From assembly GCF_037975245.1 (NCBI RefSeq), contig NC_092563.1, positions 26,974,960 through 27,038,959 of the forward strand: 64,000 nucleotides of DNA. Direction: 5' to 3'. The position numbers were made by a program, and so were the translations under genes. Positions within the stretch are counted from its first letter, which is position 1, and each line of letters begins with the position of its first letter. The notes below the pieces were generated by a model, which worked only from the letters and a program-made list of their open reading frames with translations, ran no database searches and was not told the origin of the DNA. The DNA is from Apostichopus japonicus. Taxonomy: Eukaryota; Echinodermata; Holothuroidea; Aspidochirotida; Stichopodidae. Shown here piece after piece: positions 23,804 to 37,976 of this stretch.

Positions 23804-26800
23804 TTCAATGGTTAATTAAAGAGGACTAGTAATTACCCGTATTTCAAAATTAGTATCCGGTATATGAACAGTTTTTCTGTGTGTGAAGTCCTTATTATTT
23901 TTTTTGGGGGGGGGGGGGTTGGGGGCGGAGGATTTTGGGAGGAGGAGCAGAGGGGACAAATCAATGATCCAATCTGGTTCCATTCCCTCACAGGCATCTG
24001 TTGCAATGTAAACAACATCATGATACTTTCCAAGACAGTAGTGTAGAGTAATACATTAGGCCTATTTGTATTTCAGGGACAGAAAACATGTTGCAAATTG
24101 TTCACATCTTGAGACAAAATACTGCAAAAACCAAAGACAAACGCTTGACAAAAAATAGTTAAATGCTAGACCATGCCACTTGTGCACTAGATTCCTGAGT
24201 TACATAGCAATCGATGTTTGATAACAAGTCAAAAATAGAATAGGGAAAGAATTGTTTTGTTTTATTGGGACAGAATACAATTAAATTAAAGCCATCAAAG
24301 AAACATGAAGATGAACAGAAGGGTGGGGGAGGAAAACAAAGGTGAAAAAATTGTATTTGTCTTGTAACCCTGTCCTATTTTTGCACTTAATATTTTTTTT
24401 TACGTTCAATGTTTACCATATATATGTATGTATTTAAACAGATATATATATACATATATATACTGTAGATCAGTAATTATCTGGGTGCACTTACTGTAAG
24501 TGTTTAAGTTGAATATCTAGTCTTCGTCGCTATCACCTTTGCTCCACTTTCAATTTCAAAACAGATCAGATTTCTATCTTTAACTAGGACATGTACGTAT
24601 AAGTAAGTTGTTTATCTTTTTTCTTTCTTGGCAGACGATATATTTATCTTTTCTTTACATTTTCGTCATATTCCGCTCTGATGCCATCTGCCAAAGTTTT
24701 TTTTTTTCTCCTTTACATGGATTAAAAGAAGAAAAAAATAGGAATTTATAATTGTCAAGCCATTCTTATTATTTTAACGGTCAGCTGACCTTAGTAATAA
24801 TAAGTTGTATCTGGAGCAGGTGGTGTGGCTGTCCCTATTACACACATGAGCGCTGTTACCCAGTTTGACGCACACACATCGGCATCGTCGCCCCGTTCAA
24901 CTACGCCAGTTTGCTGTCTGAACACAAACAGTGGTAAAATCTCTGTATGTGTGTTAAGGGCCTAATTTTTGTAGGTTAATGGAATTCTGTTTTAGAAGGC
25001 AGTCAGGATAGAAAAAAAGTACTAATGTGAAAGCAAGGCCTTTTATTACACTAATGGATGCATCAAGGTCAGTCTCTGTGGAGCCTAGCTGCCGCAAAAA
25101 CAAATAAAACAGAGTTGATATTATCAAGTGGAAAAACTTCAATTGAAATGCCTGCAACTTTCCTATGATTAATAACATCTTTAATCGGTTGAGTTTTTTT
25201 GTTTTTTTTTCCCCAGTGATTTTTTTGTTTTGACTTGGGTGGAAAATGTTGGAAATGATTTTTGGAAACATCTTTTTTAAGTTTAATATCAAATATACAT
25301 CCATTTGGGAAAGCAGACAATAATAAATTGTTTTTTTTTTCATTTTTTTTTATTGGAGGAGAAAAACTGGTCCTCTTGTTATCAAATTCAGTGTATTGTT
25401 TCAGTAGTCAATATTAATTCAATCTCAATAAAGTGGGAAGAGTAGTTGATATAAACCTTCAGTTTATCAACATTTTGGTTGGGTTTGTCTAGTCAGTTTG
25501 CTAGTTAAATAATCATCAAATCCTTGAGGTAGGGTATTGCAACATTTGTGACAAATTTTGTTTAAAGAAGTTTATTTTTATTTATTACAATTGTTGTGTC
25601 AACTGATATCCATCAATTATGAGACACCCCACTCCCCACCCCTGCTTCCCAGCCCCACTACCCCCTTCCCCATCCATCCTTATGAGGGAGGAGTGTATAG
25701 GTCTAGAATTCTGATGAACAAAGCATAACTATTTGAAGCATTTATTGATCTTCATAAGATGGCCACAGTGCAAAGGTGCAAGTGAAAGCCTTGTAGAAAA
25801 ATTGAATTGTCTCAAAAATATTGATGGTTAATGGTTAAGAATTTTAGAGAAATATGCAGAATTTATCATAGGACCAAAACAGACAATTAGTGTTCATTCT
25901 GCTGGAAATGAATTTGATTCTTTCTTGCAGTGAAGAGAATTACTTTGTAAATAAAAAAAAAACAAGAAATAATGTATATAAATAAAATATATAAAAATTG
26001 TGTCATATTAATTGATCTGTGACACATCTTTCACAGCTTTAAAAAATTTCAGATAATTTATTGACCACTTTAATCTGCCAAAACTGTTTTCATTCATCAA
26101 TTATTCTATGTATACAAATTTAATTTAGTCCAAAAAACAATACCGTCTGATACAACAGATCTTAGCATGCCCCGTGAAAATGTTTCATTCGTGTAAAGAT
26201 TGTTTACGGGAAGCATTTTGTAAGATTGTTGACATATCATGGTCCTAACATCCTGCTTCGTCCTCCCCTATCAATCAATTTCGAATATTTTTGTTTTTGA
26301 ACCTTTCGGTAAACATCGGGTCGTTAGGTTTGGATGTCACTTAGCAAGTCAAAATATTGGTGGTTGGATATTCAATTGTGAGACTCAAAGTTGTTTGTGG
26401 AATTATCTTTGTATGAGTCATTAATCTCACTGCAGAACAAGAGATAAATATTCAGTTTTGTTGTTTTGGGTTTTTTTCTTGGAGGGGGGGGGGGGTAGGT
26501 ATGGAGGTGAGTGGCTGCTGTGGATGGTTAGTTTTGTTGCGCAAATTTGCTTTCTTTGTTTTGACCATTCTTCAGCAAGTTTATAATGAAGGAATACTGT
26601 TCATAGATCAATGTTTTAAAAATTTACTAGAAATGTTAAGAAAATAATTCAGGAATTAAACTCTCATTAACTAAAGGATTGCCTCAGGAAAGTTTTTGTG
26701 ATGGAAATAGTGTACAAAGGAAAACCTTAATCACAAAATATGGACAATTCCACCACGAAAAAGCTGAAAAAATTTCTTAGAATTCTTCCTTCCAACTAAC

Positions 26801-27085
26801 GTTCATGCAGTGTGAAGTACCGTCCAGCTCTGATTGGATCTATTAATGTATCCTTATGTCACCACATGTACAGCTGCTGGTTATGTCTCCTATCCATAGC
26901 AGCGCTCCCCTCCGAACAACCCCCGTAACATTTTATGGGACACTTCATCTGTAATAGGTTCCACGATGACATAAGGATGCTGGTAAAACGTTTAAAGGAT
27001 CTGTCAGCTGCAAGCAAACTCTGGCAGCTGGTACTTGGTCTCGGAGATAAAGAAGAGACGATTGCTATGGGCCTGTAGGTTTAGG
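23804..27085. other. Intron 1, segment without genes
   Basis: AT-rich intronic DNA with a T9-G13 compound homopolymer (about 23897-23918), a G12 run (26484-26495) and a pyrimidine-rich CCCC tract (25628-25672). The - strand frame at 24954-25343 is lysine/leucine-rich translation of AT-rich DNA, not a gene. A 12-bp palindrome, GGTCAGCTGACC, lies at 24779-24790. Confidence 0.5.
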
Positions 27086-27213
27086 GCGCTAGTCTGATAG
27101 AGGGAAGCATACGCTGATGAGTTCAGGTATAAGGTCAGGGAGGATTCTGATAGAGCGCTAGTCTGATAGAGGGCAGTATACGCTGATGAGTTCAGGTATA
27201 AGGTTAGGGAGGA
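27086..27213. repeat. Two-copy 69-bp tandem duplication
   Basis: 27086-27144 and 27155-27213 match at nearly every position (core CGCTAGTCTGATAGAGGG ... ACGCTGATGAGTTCAGG), at an offset of 69 bases. The 10-base spacer again repeats part of the unit (ttctgatagagcgct). Confidence 0.85.
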
Positions 27214-28229
27214 GTTGGTCTTCAATGTCCTGTCAAAGTATACGATGGTTCTTTACTGCCCCTTCCCAGTTATGATAACCTAGCCAACCATCTTCTAGCT
27301 TAAACCTCAAGTGTATCAAGTTGTCGGGTCAGGCTCAACTGGCAGCATAATCAGGCTTGGACGAATCCAAATTTCGTCGGTACTTTTTAGAAGTTAAAAG
27401 AAGAAGCACTATTTTCGATTGTGGCGGTTGAAGTGGGGATTTGTGGATACAGCTTCAATTGTAAAAAAATAAGGGAGGTGAAAGTCCAGGTGATCAACGT
27501 ACTTTCTTTTGTCCAAACTGGCCTTTGTGTTGGGCCGCTGTACAGTTGATCTCATCTGGCCTTTCACAAATGCCCTTTATCTCTAACATGGAAACATTCT
27601 GTTCAATTTGGTTCTTGTTGTTGTAATAGGTCTCAGCTACTTAAAAAGCTTCTTTTTTTTTTCTCCTTTCTATGTGACATATTGAATTAAACCTTTATAG
27701 TGTACTGTATACACTAGTGATATGGCTATGACAACAAACACACTTAATAAAAAGGTAGTATTATGCTAAGTTTATATTCCTCCTGGAGTTATCACCATCA
27801 TTTACAAACCCCCAAGATATATCATAAATTTATCTACAAGCATTGCTTGTCTCTCTAAACCTGTCTGCTAGAATCTTCACTGAGGGAGGAGGAGATACAC
27901 ACTACCAGCAACATACCTCTCCTACAACCCTCAGAGGAGGAGAAAACTTTAAAGGGAAAATGTTGCCAGTTTTATAAACTTGAACTGTTATATATATGTA
28001 TATATATAGACCCTTGTGGTCATAAGAGTCCTTGCTGGTAATTTTTCCAACCCAGTTTTCTCCACCCTGTAAGAAATGTATGTCACATGGAGTGATTTAA
28101 CTGATTTTTTTTCCTCATTTTTTTTATCTTTCCATTTATTATTTCTATATTTTATTTTAGACATGGGTAGATAAGAAGCAATAACAGTTTGACAGTGGAA
28201 ACACCTGTATAAACCTAGCTTGCTCTCCT

Positions 28230-28470
28230 GGGTCCTGTCATAACAAAGATGCTACTAAAACTTTATGAGTATTTCCCTCTCTTTATGCTTCCCTGAGTGA
28301 GAGCCCTCAGTGCCATATGCGTCAATCAGTGGCCGAGGGATGACAGAGAATTAGATTTAAGAGGGTGCTCCCTCACTACAAGGCAGTAAGTAGCTGACAA
28401 AGACTTGAGGCCACAGAAACAAAGACTTTTTAAAGGAGCACGGTTTGTTTTAAAAACAAAGATCGCTTTC
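28230..28470 (+). promoter_or_regulatory. Possible enhancer: cluster of SOX/TCF-like ACAAAG sites
   Basis: AACAAAG occurs at 28242-28248, 28418-28424 and 28455-28461, and GACAAAG at 28396-28402, all on the + strand and within about 220 bases. The sequence between them is of high complexity without repeats. ACAAAG is the core recognised by HMG-box SOX and TCF/LEF proteins. This is a motif cluster only; enhancer function is inference. Confidence 0.25.
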
Positions 28471-31400
28471 ATTCCGGGACGCTCCTCCTTACATTTAACT
28501 CGGTTTTACATGATTCAAAGCGTTTGTCGTGAAAATCAAAAGATGGGGGATGTTTGCGACTGAAAGCCTGAAACCAAGTTTATACTAAAACATGTTTCAG
28601 CATTTTCTTACGTTTAAATAAAAAAAATTAAAAAAATACTTTCAATTCCTCTGTCGTGGTCCATTGGATAGAAATATCGTTTGATTGAAATTTTGCCACT
28701 GTTGTTCCTTATTTAAAAACTTCCGATGTAACTATCTGCTTTATACGAGACTCAAGATTTGAAAAAAAGAAACTCTAGCAGTTGGGGGTGTTAAGATGGT
28801 TAAGAATTGTAGCAAATTTTCATACTGGAGTTGATGAATTATGCAATGAATATAAATACACAGATATTATGCTGGGCAGTGGACTATGTATAGTATCTGT
28901 AGAATAAAGAGACCATTAACCAAGATCGCTGTATCAATTAGTGTCATTATGGCAAGAAAGATCATTGTTTGATAGCATGTCACTTACGATTGCACTACAG
29001 TATATTAACTTTGTACATTTTGTACTTTGAAATATGTGGGATTTCAGAAGTCTATAAACTATAAACAAAAATAGTTATTAGTTTGAATTGTTTGGTACAC
29101 ATGTATGAGGTGCAAGAAAATGGAATTATTTTGCTGCTACATATCTGTTGGTGTAATTAATTATTTAGCTAGTTCTTGGAGAAGTTGCAAGGTATTTTTG
29201 GAAGAATAATCATGATGATTATGGTCCTAAAATTCCTGCACTCCTTTCGGTGTTATTCCCTTGAGAACCCATCAATTGCCTTTGATGCAGTTATAGTAAA
29301 TATTACTCTCTATTAATTATATTTTATTAATTATTTATTTGCTTGTTGAGAAATATCCCAATAATAAAACAGACACTTAGCAGTATAAATCCTTCCATGT
29401 TTTGTCAATAAATAAGCATATATAATACAAATAAAGATGAGAATTATTTTCTCCCTCTCCTCCCCTTCCTCCCACCCCTCCCCCCCCCCCTCTTTCTTTG
29501 GTCGGTTGCTCTTTTAGAATATATTTGTTATCGATGAACTGTCTTGCTATATATATATACGTTGTTCTCTGGAAGAAATTCTCTGATACTTCTTTTCCGT
29601 CAAGCCAAATAAAACACCTCTGTTTGAAAGATCTTGACAAATAAACTTGCAATAGAAATCTTTTGATAACAATCATTGATAGCCAACAATGCTGACATAA
29701 CCTTTATACACAAATCTGTTATCATGTAAGTAAATGGCTTCCGTCAGCCACATCTGTATACATAGAAGTGAGCTGAGCGTTTGGCAAGAGAAACATGTTC
29801 TTCTGTTGGCAACACTTTTGCATGCGTCTGAAATGGGCTTGTAGTTAAATATACCATAATTGTATGTAAAATTTAAAAGTGACAATGAAAAAATTTACTC
29901 ACGTTAATTTCGTATTATTTCCGCCATCATCAATAACTATAATCATCGATAGAAAAAAATTGCTCTAAAGTACTGGAGTACTGTCACCGATTTGTATTAA
30001 TTTTCATAAACAACCATAAAAAACCATCATCAATCCACTATCATCAATACAATTTTATCCATAATATTCATCTTTATTCTAGTTTCCATGTACCATCATT
30101 AATATCGATACCATCAGCTCAGTTCCCGAACTATCATCAGTTCCGGATCATCAATATTACCTGTCAGTCGCCAGTTCACATTATCATCAATTCACTAACA
30201 TCACTAAACTATCATCCAATTCTATTCCATCTTTATTTTACATTCCAAGTACATTAGTTAGTGTATATTACCATCAGCTTAGTTTTAGGTTCTGTGTAAT
30301 CAACATCGAGATTTAGTTCACGCTCATCTTGATCAATTATGATATCATGGAACCTATCACATCTTGAATGCAGTGTTTTGTGCCCACTATTGCTTTAGGC
30401 TTGTGTCCCTAATTAAGGCTGGCTGGGCGGATAATTTGCCCCATCTGAAGCTCCTGGTGTCACGCAGCTGCTTAATACCAGCTCCGTTTCGTCACCAATT
30501 CACGACCCTCCATACTAACATATATCTACAGACTCATCCATTTTTAAGCCATCGATTTCTGACTTTCCAAATTTATTAGTTTTAATTTCAAAACCTGAAT
30601 TTACTACAACCATTAAGACACATGTATCAATTCACTGTTTTTCAATCTACTATTTTCAACTGTTATTAATATATCATTTACAGAACATAATTCTTATATT
30701 ACACAGTCATATAACTTATTTGTCATCCAGATACTAAAATGATCAAAAGTAGTGTCTGCAACACTTCCTTCCGCCATCAAAATTATGACTTAATTAACCC
30801 GTTTAATATAGTATTTTGTCTGCTGCATTTCTTACATGCAGTTAAACCAGGTAAGCTATCACTGCGCACTATTGAACAGTAATGTTTCATCATGTATGTA
30901 TGTATGACATTGGTTAGTGGTGTAGCGCTAGATATCCCTTTAATCGTAGTTGAACCCCCTCTTCTCCCTCCCCCCCCCCTTTAATGGCTTGTATACATTG
31001 CAGGAGTGTGTGCAGGCTATGAACTCAACCATTTAAGAGTAAATCAAAACCTTCAAAAGATTCCCTCCCTCATACAACAAAAGACATAAATCTTTGGTCA
31101 AAAATGATTTTTAACCCCCCCTCTGATCAAGTGGTAAAAGCTAGTGGGCTGTTTTATACAGTACAGGGACATGCATACTAAACTGATAGTTCAGACCCTC
31201 TCAATATTCTTGTGGGTTTGGGGGAATTTTGGTTCATCTCTGGCAAAGTTTGTTTGGTCATTAAAGGGGAGAAGCAGTCGAGCTGGGAACATTAGGATAC
31301 ATTTCCATCATTACTTGCCTTCATCCTGGATATTTTCACTTCAGGAATTCCTCGGCTCTGAAATGAGGAAAATTTGCTACTGTTCTGACAGGAATTACTA

Positions 31401-34400
31401 CTCTACTGTGAGTATATATGACTCTTGAATTTGTGTTGTGAATGTTCATCATTTCTGTGAATGGAAGCTAAGAAGTTAAGTGCAGTGCGCATACAGTGTG
31501 TGTACACTGCCGAAGTAGCTTACAAATTGCTTACAGACTATAAATAGAATTTAGGGTAATGGATAATTCTCGAAGTGCTTGGAATATTTAGGTACTAACA
31601 GTATATAAATTTGAATGTGAGTTTTCACACATGTTATAGAACACAGAGGTTACCGCTGATTTATCCCAAGAGCAAGATCTGCAGTAGCAGGTTGAAAACA
31701 ATGAAATAAATCGGTTGAGTTACCACATGATTTCCATTCATCTCTGAAACAAACACTTTAAAACGAGAACTGAAATGGCTGTCTACAGTAAGTAGGTCGT
31801 TTAGAATCATTGAAAAAAAGGTCATGAACGTAGTCCAAAAATATGTAGGAATGTAGCCGCATTTTTTTTTGGGGGGGGGAGGGGAGATTGAATGTTTGAA
31901 ACAAAACATAGGGAATAATAAAATGCTAGCTGCTACCACAGGATGTATTATAGGAATTAGATGTATAAAGATCTGTCGAGAGTCAGCTGTACAATACCTC
32001 TATAATATTGTATATGTTTGTATAATATCAAGCTAATTAATCATAAATAACATACAGTATAAGTACTGTGCACACTAAACAGAACCTCCGAATGCTGTAC
32101 TAGGCCTACTGAGTTATTAAAGTTGCAAACGTGGTATAGCATACGTTATAGCACAGTAATATTAGAAACACTGTGTTTACCCCATACTTGCCCGTGTGTG
32201 CGACTATAAATATATATATTACAAGCAAATAAGGTTGATGTTTAAATCAGAAAGGTACCGTTATGTTTATTATGAGTCTATTAGGCTAGGAGACATGGTT
32301 GATGACCTTTATACAGTTGCCAGTCTTACATTATTATTTATTTGTTTTTCTCAGTCTTTTCCCTTCCCCATAACTTGATTTGTTTCCAAAGTAGAACACT
32401 CTTGATGAAGCTAGGTGTGTATGATGCAGTTGTAATGTTAAGCCTACATTTTGGTCGCAGCATATTTCAAAAAGATTCCCAACTCTTATCTGAACTGATA
32501 AGGAAGACTCTTTTACTTGTCTTAGAGTTAATTTTGTTCTCAGATTCTACTGTCTGGCCATGCCAGGGATATGTACCAGTACATTTATAGGCTGATGTCA
32601 GTATTTGGCGTTATAAGCAATATAACATTTCAACTGTTTGGTGCTTTTGTATTCATATCGGGGAAAAAAAGACTGTTCTTGTAGTTAGCCAAGATTTAGT
32701 GTGATTCCTAGAGAACTATAAGTTTTTCTGTTTTTCTGTACAATAGCAATTTAAGCTATCGTAACTTTCGGATCTGATCCAGATGTGTGCTGATATACAG
32801 TATAATTAACTTGATGTCACCCATAGCAACAGTTCCATGCAGGCCTATATACATTCCTCATCCTCTACCATCATTATAGACATGCATTTTTAACCGTTAT
32901 ATGCACAAGTATTAAACACAAATGATCTTCATCATATCATAATATTTATTTAGAGAACAATGACAGATTTAGCTAACTTTTGAATATTCATGTTATTTGC
33001 AAATTGCAACTTAATCATGCATCTCCAGTAATAAACGCACACAAACATATATATAACAGAAATGTAAAGAGTCTTTACAATTGAATCATGTCAGCTAAGC
33101 CTAACACACATTTATAGTTGACATATCTCTGCCTATCCTAATAGCCTTACAAAAAGTGGGGGTAGTTGTTGACATAAACTAAATTAATGCTAATTTTAAC
33201 CTAGTTTTACATTTTAGAGGAGAGAACAAGTCTTTGGTAGCATTTGCACAAAGTGTTGGGCTCGAGTTGTCAAGTTATATGAACTTGGTAGAAAGTTAAG
33301 CAGAAGTAGGGCGACCGACATTCATATGCATAATCTACCATATGACAATGAGGTCATAGGTCATATTATGCTTAACATATCACAGTGCCTTTCTGTTTTC
33401 CTCCTAGTGCATCTCCGTAAGCCACACAATCTTTCATAAATTGAATTTATTTTGTTCATTTGATTACACTTATTCTGTAGTACCCAAAGGCTAAATATTC
33501 TAATGATATTAAACTATTTATCTTCCTGTATTTTTTAATTGCAAAGTATAATACTATCCTTAGGAGGAATCAATTGTCTTGTTCACCGGAATAAAATATC
33601 CATTTTATCTCATCATGTCATCACATGTAAGAAAATTACTGGAGGGATTATGGAATGGATAAAACATCCCTCTACCAACCTGTGGACACTGTAATTACAA
33701 GAAAGAAAGAACACACAAAAAATATATTAAAAAAATAATAATAAATGCAATGCAAAGCTTCAGACGAGGGCAAAATCTGAAGTTGAAAGTATAAACGGAA
33801 TATATCTCTATTCCTTTAATTTCATTAGCATGCAACAAGATTTGTATCACACCTAAGGCCTGAGAAGCATTTAACAAATTTTACCTGCAGCTATGAGAAA
33901 AGGGGGGGGGGGGGGGGAAGAGCGAGAAGGATCGGACAAACGGAAAGAGGAAAAAGGAATCAGAAGCTGGATCTAGAGATGTGAGAATATAAATGCGATG
34001 TCTTAGGATGGTTAAATTTTAGGCTAATCCAAATAATTGGTAGGAGGGGAAACAGATCCCGTCTCCCGAGGCTGTCAAATTTTTCTGTCTCTCTTTTTTT
34101 CATTTTTTTTTCCTTCTCCTTTTTACAAAAGAGACTTTGAGGAGATTTTGTTCATTACTCGTGGTCGTCATCAATGGTAGATCAGTCCTTAGAGGTGATG
34201 ACATTTATAATTTCATAAGTCAAGAGGTGTTTGTTTGTTGAAAAATTCATTTCCGACGATACAATATGGATAATTTTGGAAGTCATGCATTAATAGTTAT
34301 TGCATTGACTATTTAAAGTCAAATGAGAACGAGATGATTTTTTAATAATGAATACTGTGTATAGTAGCATCTCCATAAGTGGAATCCAAAGGTACCTTTA

Positions 34401-34560
34401 GATGGAAATGAAATCATTGATATCAGGTTTTTTTTCCAATAAATTTAATAAAAAATGTGTAAGAGAATGTTAAATGAAAAAGAATATCAATTAAATACTG
34501 TTTTTCTTGGCTTTCAATATACAAAACGTTGTTTTAGTTTAAATGGCAAATAAATTCCTT
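28471..34560. other. Intron 1, segment without genes
   Basis: AT-rich intronic DNA. About 29920-30330 is a cryptic simple repeat with many ATCATCA and CATCAAT words. Homopolymer runs occur at 29480-29490 (C11), 31871-31879 (G9) and 33902-33917 (G16). No coding frame or transposon was recognised. Confidence 0.5.
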
Positions 34561-34567
34561 CTTAGTG

Positions 34568-35048
34568 TTGTAGATCTAGGCTATTTTCTTCACTAGATCT
34601 AACTTATAATCCCCCTAGATCTAGCCTATATGCTTCCCTAGATCTAGTCTATATTCTTCCCTAGATCTAGCCTATTTTCTTCTTCCTAGATCTAGCCTAT
34701 TTTCTTCCCTAGATCTAGCTTATTTTCTTCCTAAGATCTAACTCATTTTCTTCTCTAGATCTAGCCTATTTCCTTCCCTAGATCTAGCCTATTTTCTTCC
34801 CTAGATCTAACTTATTTTTTCCATAGATCTAGCCCATAGATCTAGCCCTTAGATCTAGCCTATTTTCTTCCCTAGATCTAGCTTATTTTCTTCCTAAGAG
34901 CTAACTTATTTCCTTCTCTAGATCTAGCTTATTTTCTTCCCTAGATCTAGCCTATTTTCTTCCCTAGATCTAGTTTATTTCCTTCCTACTTATTTTCTTC
35001 TCTAGATCTAGCCTATTTTTTTCCCTAGATCTAGCTTATTTTCTTCCA
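34568..35048. repeat. 22-23-bp minisatellite CTAGATCTAGCCTATTTTCTTC, about 22 copies
   Basis: About 22 tandem units of CTAGATCTAGCCTATTTTCTTC, most carrying the 10-bp palindrome CTAGATCTAG. Variants are CTAACTTATT, CTAGCTTATT and a few truncated 13-16-base copies around 34825-34850 and near 34988. The pyrimidine-rich second half is strand-asymmetric. No coding potential is seen. Confidence 0.92.
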
Positions 35049-37690
35049 TGGATGTTAAGAGTAGAGACCAGGTTAAACCTTATTTAGACAGCCTACAATA
35101 TTAAGGTTATGTAACGAGTACTGTATATTCCAGATTAGTTACAAGTTTTTTGAGTCTGTTTATACTATATAAGCTAATAATTTTTAATAATGATCGTCCT
35201 TGAATAATTTCAGATATAATTGTCGTAAGGTTTATGGTGACATCTTAATAACTTGTCTGTCTGTGTATTACATTATATAAATCAAGAGCAGCAGGGAAAA
35301 CGTAATAATGTTCTCCACACATGTATTGGTTACAAGGTACATGATTTTAATTAACTTCAGGACGAGGAAAATGCAAATCAGGGTAATTCGTCGCACTATT
35401 TATATAAATTAACTGACAGTATTGTAATTAACTTTGGGTGAAGTTAGTCATGATTTCAATTTGGTTTTGAATTCTCTTAGCAAGATTAAGAGTTTGCTCA
35501 GATCTAAATGAAAAGAAGTCAGCTGCATTTTATTGTTCTTCTTCTTCTTCTTCTTCTTCTTTTGCATTGATGCTACAACGTTGCGTTGGTTACAGCTTAT
35601 AAGTAAACTGATTTGTGCATAAATCAACTCATCAAGCGGTTGGTGACAATTATTTTTTTTAGTCTTCCTTTCTCGAAATTCAAATAAACTTGCTTTAATC
35701 GAAGACCGCTGCATTATGTCATCAGGAATGGCCCGTTAAAGTAAGGGAATGATGAATAGCAGAAGTTAATAAATTAGTTTATTTAATATCTGAGCGAAAT
35801 AAAAGGGAAAAAAATTGGGGCATCGTTAATTTCCAAGCTCCGGATGTGAGTTCTATTGTAATATTAATATTTTTATCGTTAATAATTTACAAAGAAAAAA
35901 AGAAAGGAGGTTGAAGTGGCCTTATTATTTGCAGGTCAAGGCCTCAATCCATATTCTTCCTGGAAGGCATTAATTGACGTAAAAGATACGACATCTTCTC
36001 GGTTTCTTTGAAGGAGAAATGAACTTCGCTTGAACTCGTTGTCGTTGTGGTTGTCGTCATCTTTTGAAGACTATAATAAGATGAATCAATCCCAATCTCT
36101 TTGGCGCATATGAAAGAGAATAGAGCAATCCATTAGAAAACAGGTAAAACTAATGTCAACAGTGGTGTCATAAGGATCAGCAGGAAATAGAAGGACAATT
36201 TCTTTGACAAACAGAATTGTTTACATAACAAGAACCACTTTCGATATCCAGAGAGAGAGAGAGAGAGATGTGCGTATACTCGACTCAGCGGGCAGGAAGT
36301 GGCTGCTTAGCCTGTGTACATGGTTTGTGTTTCAACATGAGAGCGATACGTAACGATGCAAAGAGGCGTTAGAGAGCAGCAGCTAAGAAGGACGTCATCT
36401 GATGAATGTTTTAATGAGTGAATTTGGATTGAACCGGATTGTAGCATGTATTAAAGTTAAGACCTATTTAGATCTAGTATCACCATCTTATACCACACAG
36501 AATTAATATTTGGGAGTATTCATAGTCCCAATGATAAGCCAATGAGGCTTCTTCGCGAGTTCCTGCTTGCAGTCCCCTGAGGATCTTATATACATACATA
36601 CAATATTGGAATACTAGCCCTTTTACTCTATTCTTCTATAACATGGACTTTACCAAGAATTCTGATCATAATCAGCTGCATTTCCTCCTATCCCATCTTC
36701 TCCTCCTCCCCTTATCCCTTCTCCGGGATGGTGGACGATTAACTTACCCTTTGCTCTGTATTTGTTATTTCCGCATAACGTTTAGTTTACCGAGAATAAT
36801 GATTGTAACACCATGCTTCTTCCTTGTTACCTAGGACGAGAGATTGCCTCAAAATTATTTTCCCAAACTTGTCAAATTCTATGTATTCAAGAAAATGATT
36901 AATGGCCCATTTTCGCTTTGTAAGCCGATCGCGAGTTTGTTGTCTGTCTCTTGTACAGCCTTGTTTTGCCCTGAGTTTATGTTTCCGTTAAGTTTGTGTA
37001 GGTTATGGCAAGAGAAGATGGTACTTTGATCTCTCCCTCTGGAGGGAACCATTTCCATCAGCTCCCAGGTAAAGTATAAACACCTGATCAGTTTAAAGAG
37101 CTGATAAATTAAAAAACCAAAGAAAAATATCACACTTTTATGAAATGTGGCATTCATCATATCAAGTTCCAGCTGCCAAGGATGATGAGTAGAAGAAGGA
37201 AATGTGCAAAAGTGAGGCGTAAGTCATTATTACCAAGCCCACCGTAAAGTCAAAAGTGAGAAATGTTATAATGCCAACATAAGTCGATGTAATCTCTCTT
37301 GACATGTGTTGCAAAAGACTGTGGGTTATGGGTGCAGTGTGCATTGCATTGCATCGCCGTTCACGAACACATATTAATCTGTTGGTTCATTCTCCCCCCC
37401 CCTCCCCATCCCAGCACCATATCATCTTCCCAAAATCACGCATAAACTTTGGACATTTGAGTTGTACGTCTTAATTGACATGAATTGTTAATAGTTTCAA
37501 AAATTAAGGAAGGATTGGGATGAATATATATATTATATACATGTATGCATCTTGAAATTCTGTAATGTATGCACTGAGGTCGGTTGAATGGATACATCCC
37601 GAAAGCTTAAACATGATCAGTATATTGTGCTAGCATTTATTTCCACTCGAGTCTGTTATGTTAGACTATACTAAAACGTTGCCTTTCTTA
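35049..37690. other. Intron 1, segment without genes
   Basis: Contains a (CTT)n microsatellite at about 35536-35562 and a (GA)n tract at 36253-36268. Between about 35920 and 36420 the sequence is of high complexity and not repetitive (including an AGGAAGTG ETS-like word near 36294), which would suit a conserved non-coding element. This is not demonstrable without alignment. Confidence 0.45.
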
Positions 37691-37976
37691 ACATTTCCAT
37701 GGATGTGTTAAATATTTATGTGTTAAACATTTACATGGATATGTTAACATTTACATGGATGTGTTACCAATTACATGGATGTGTTAAACCTTTACATGGA
37801 TGTGTTAAACATTTACATGGATGTACTATCATTTCCATGGATGTGTTAAACATTTATGTGTTAAACATTTACATGGATGTGTTAACTTTTACATGGATGT
37901 GTTAACATTTACCGGATGTATTAACATTTACCGGAAGTGTTTACAATTACATGGATGTGTTAAACATTTACATGGA
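37691..37976. repeat. 20-21-bp minisatellite ACATTTACATGGATGTGTTAA
   Basis: About 14 units based on ACATTTACATGGATGTGTTA, with shorter copies lacking CATGGA and a variant ACCGGATGT. The short frames across it (HGCV-, LHGC-type peptides) are translations of the repeat. Confidence 0.9.

Noticed and set aside
24954-25343. 129-codon open frame on the - strand
   Set aside because: Lys/Leu/Phe/Ile-rich translation of AT-rich DNA with T-runs; no family resemblance, no splice context, and two overlapping frames are equally open.
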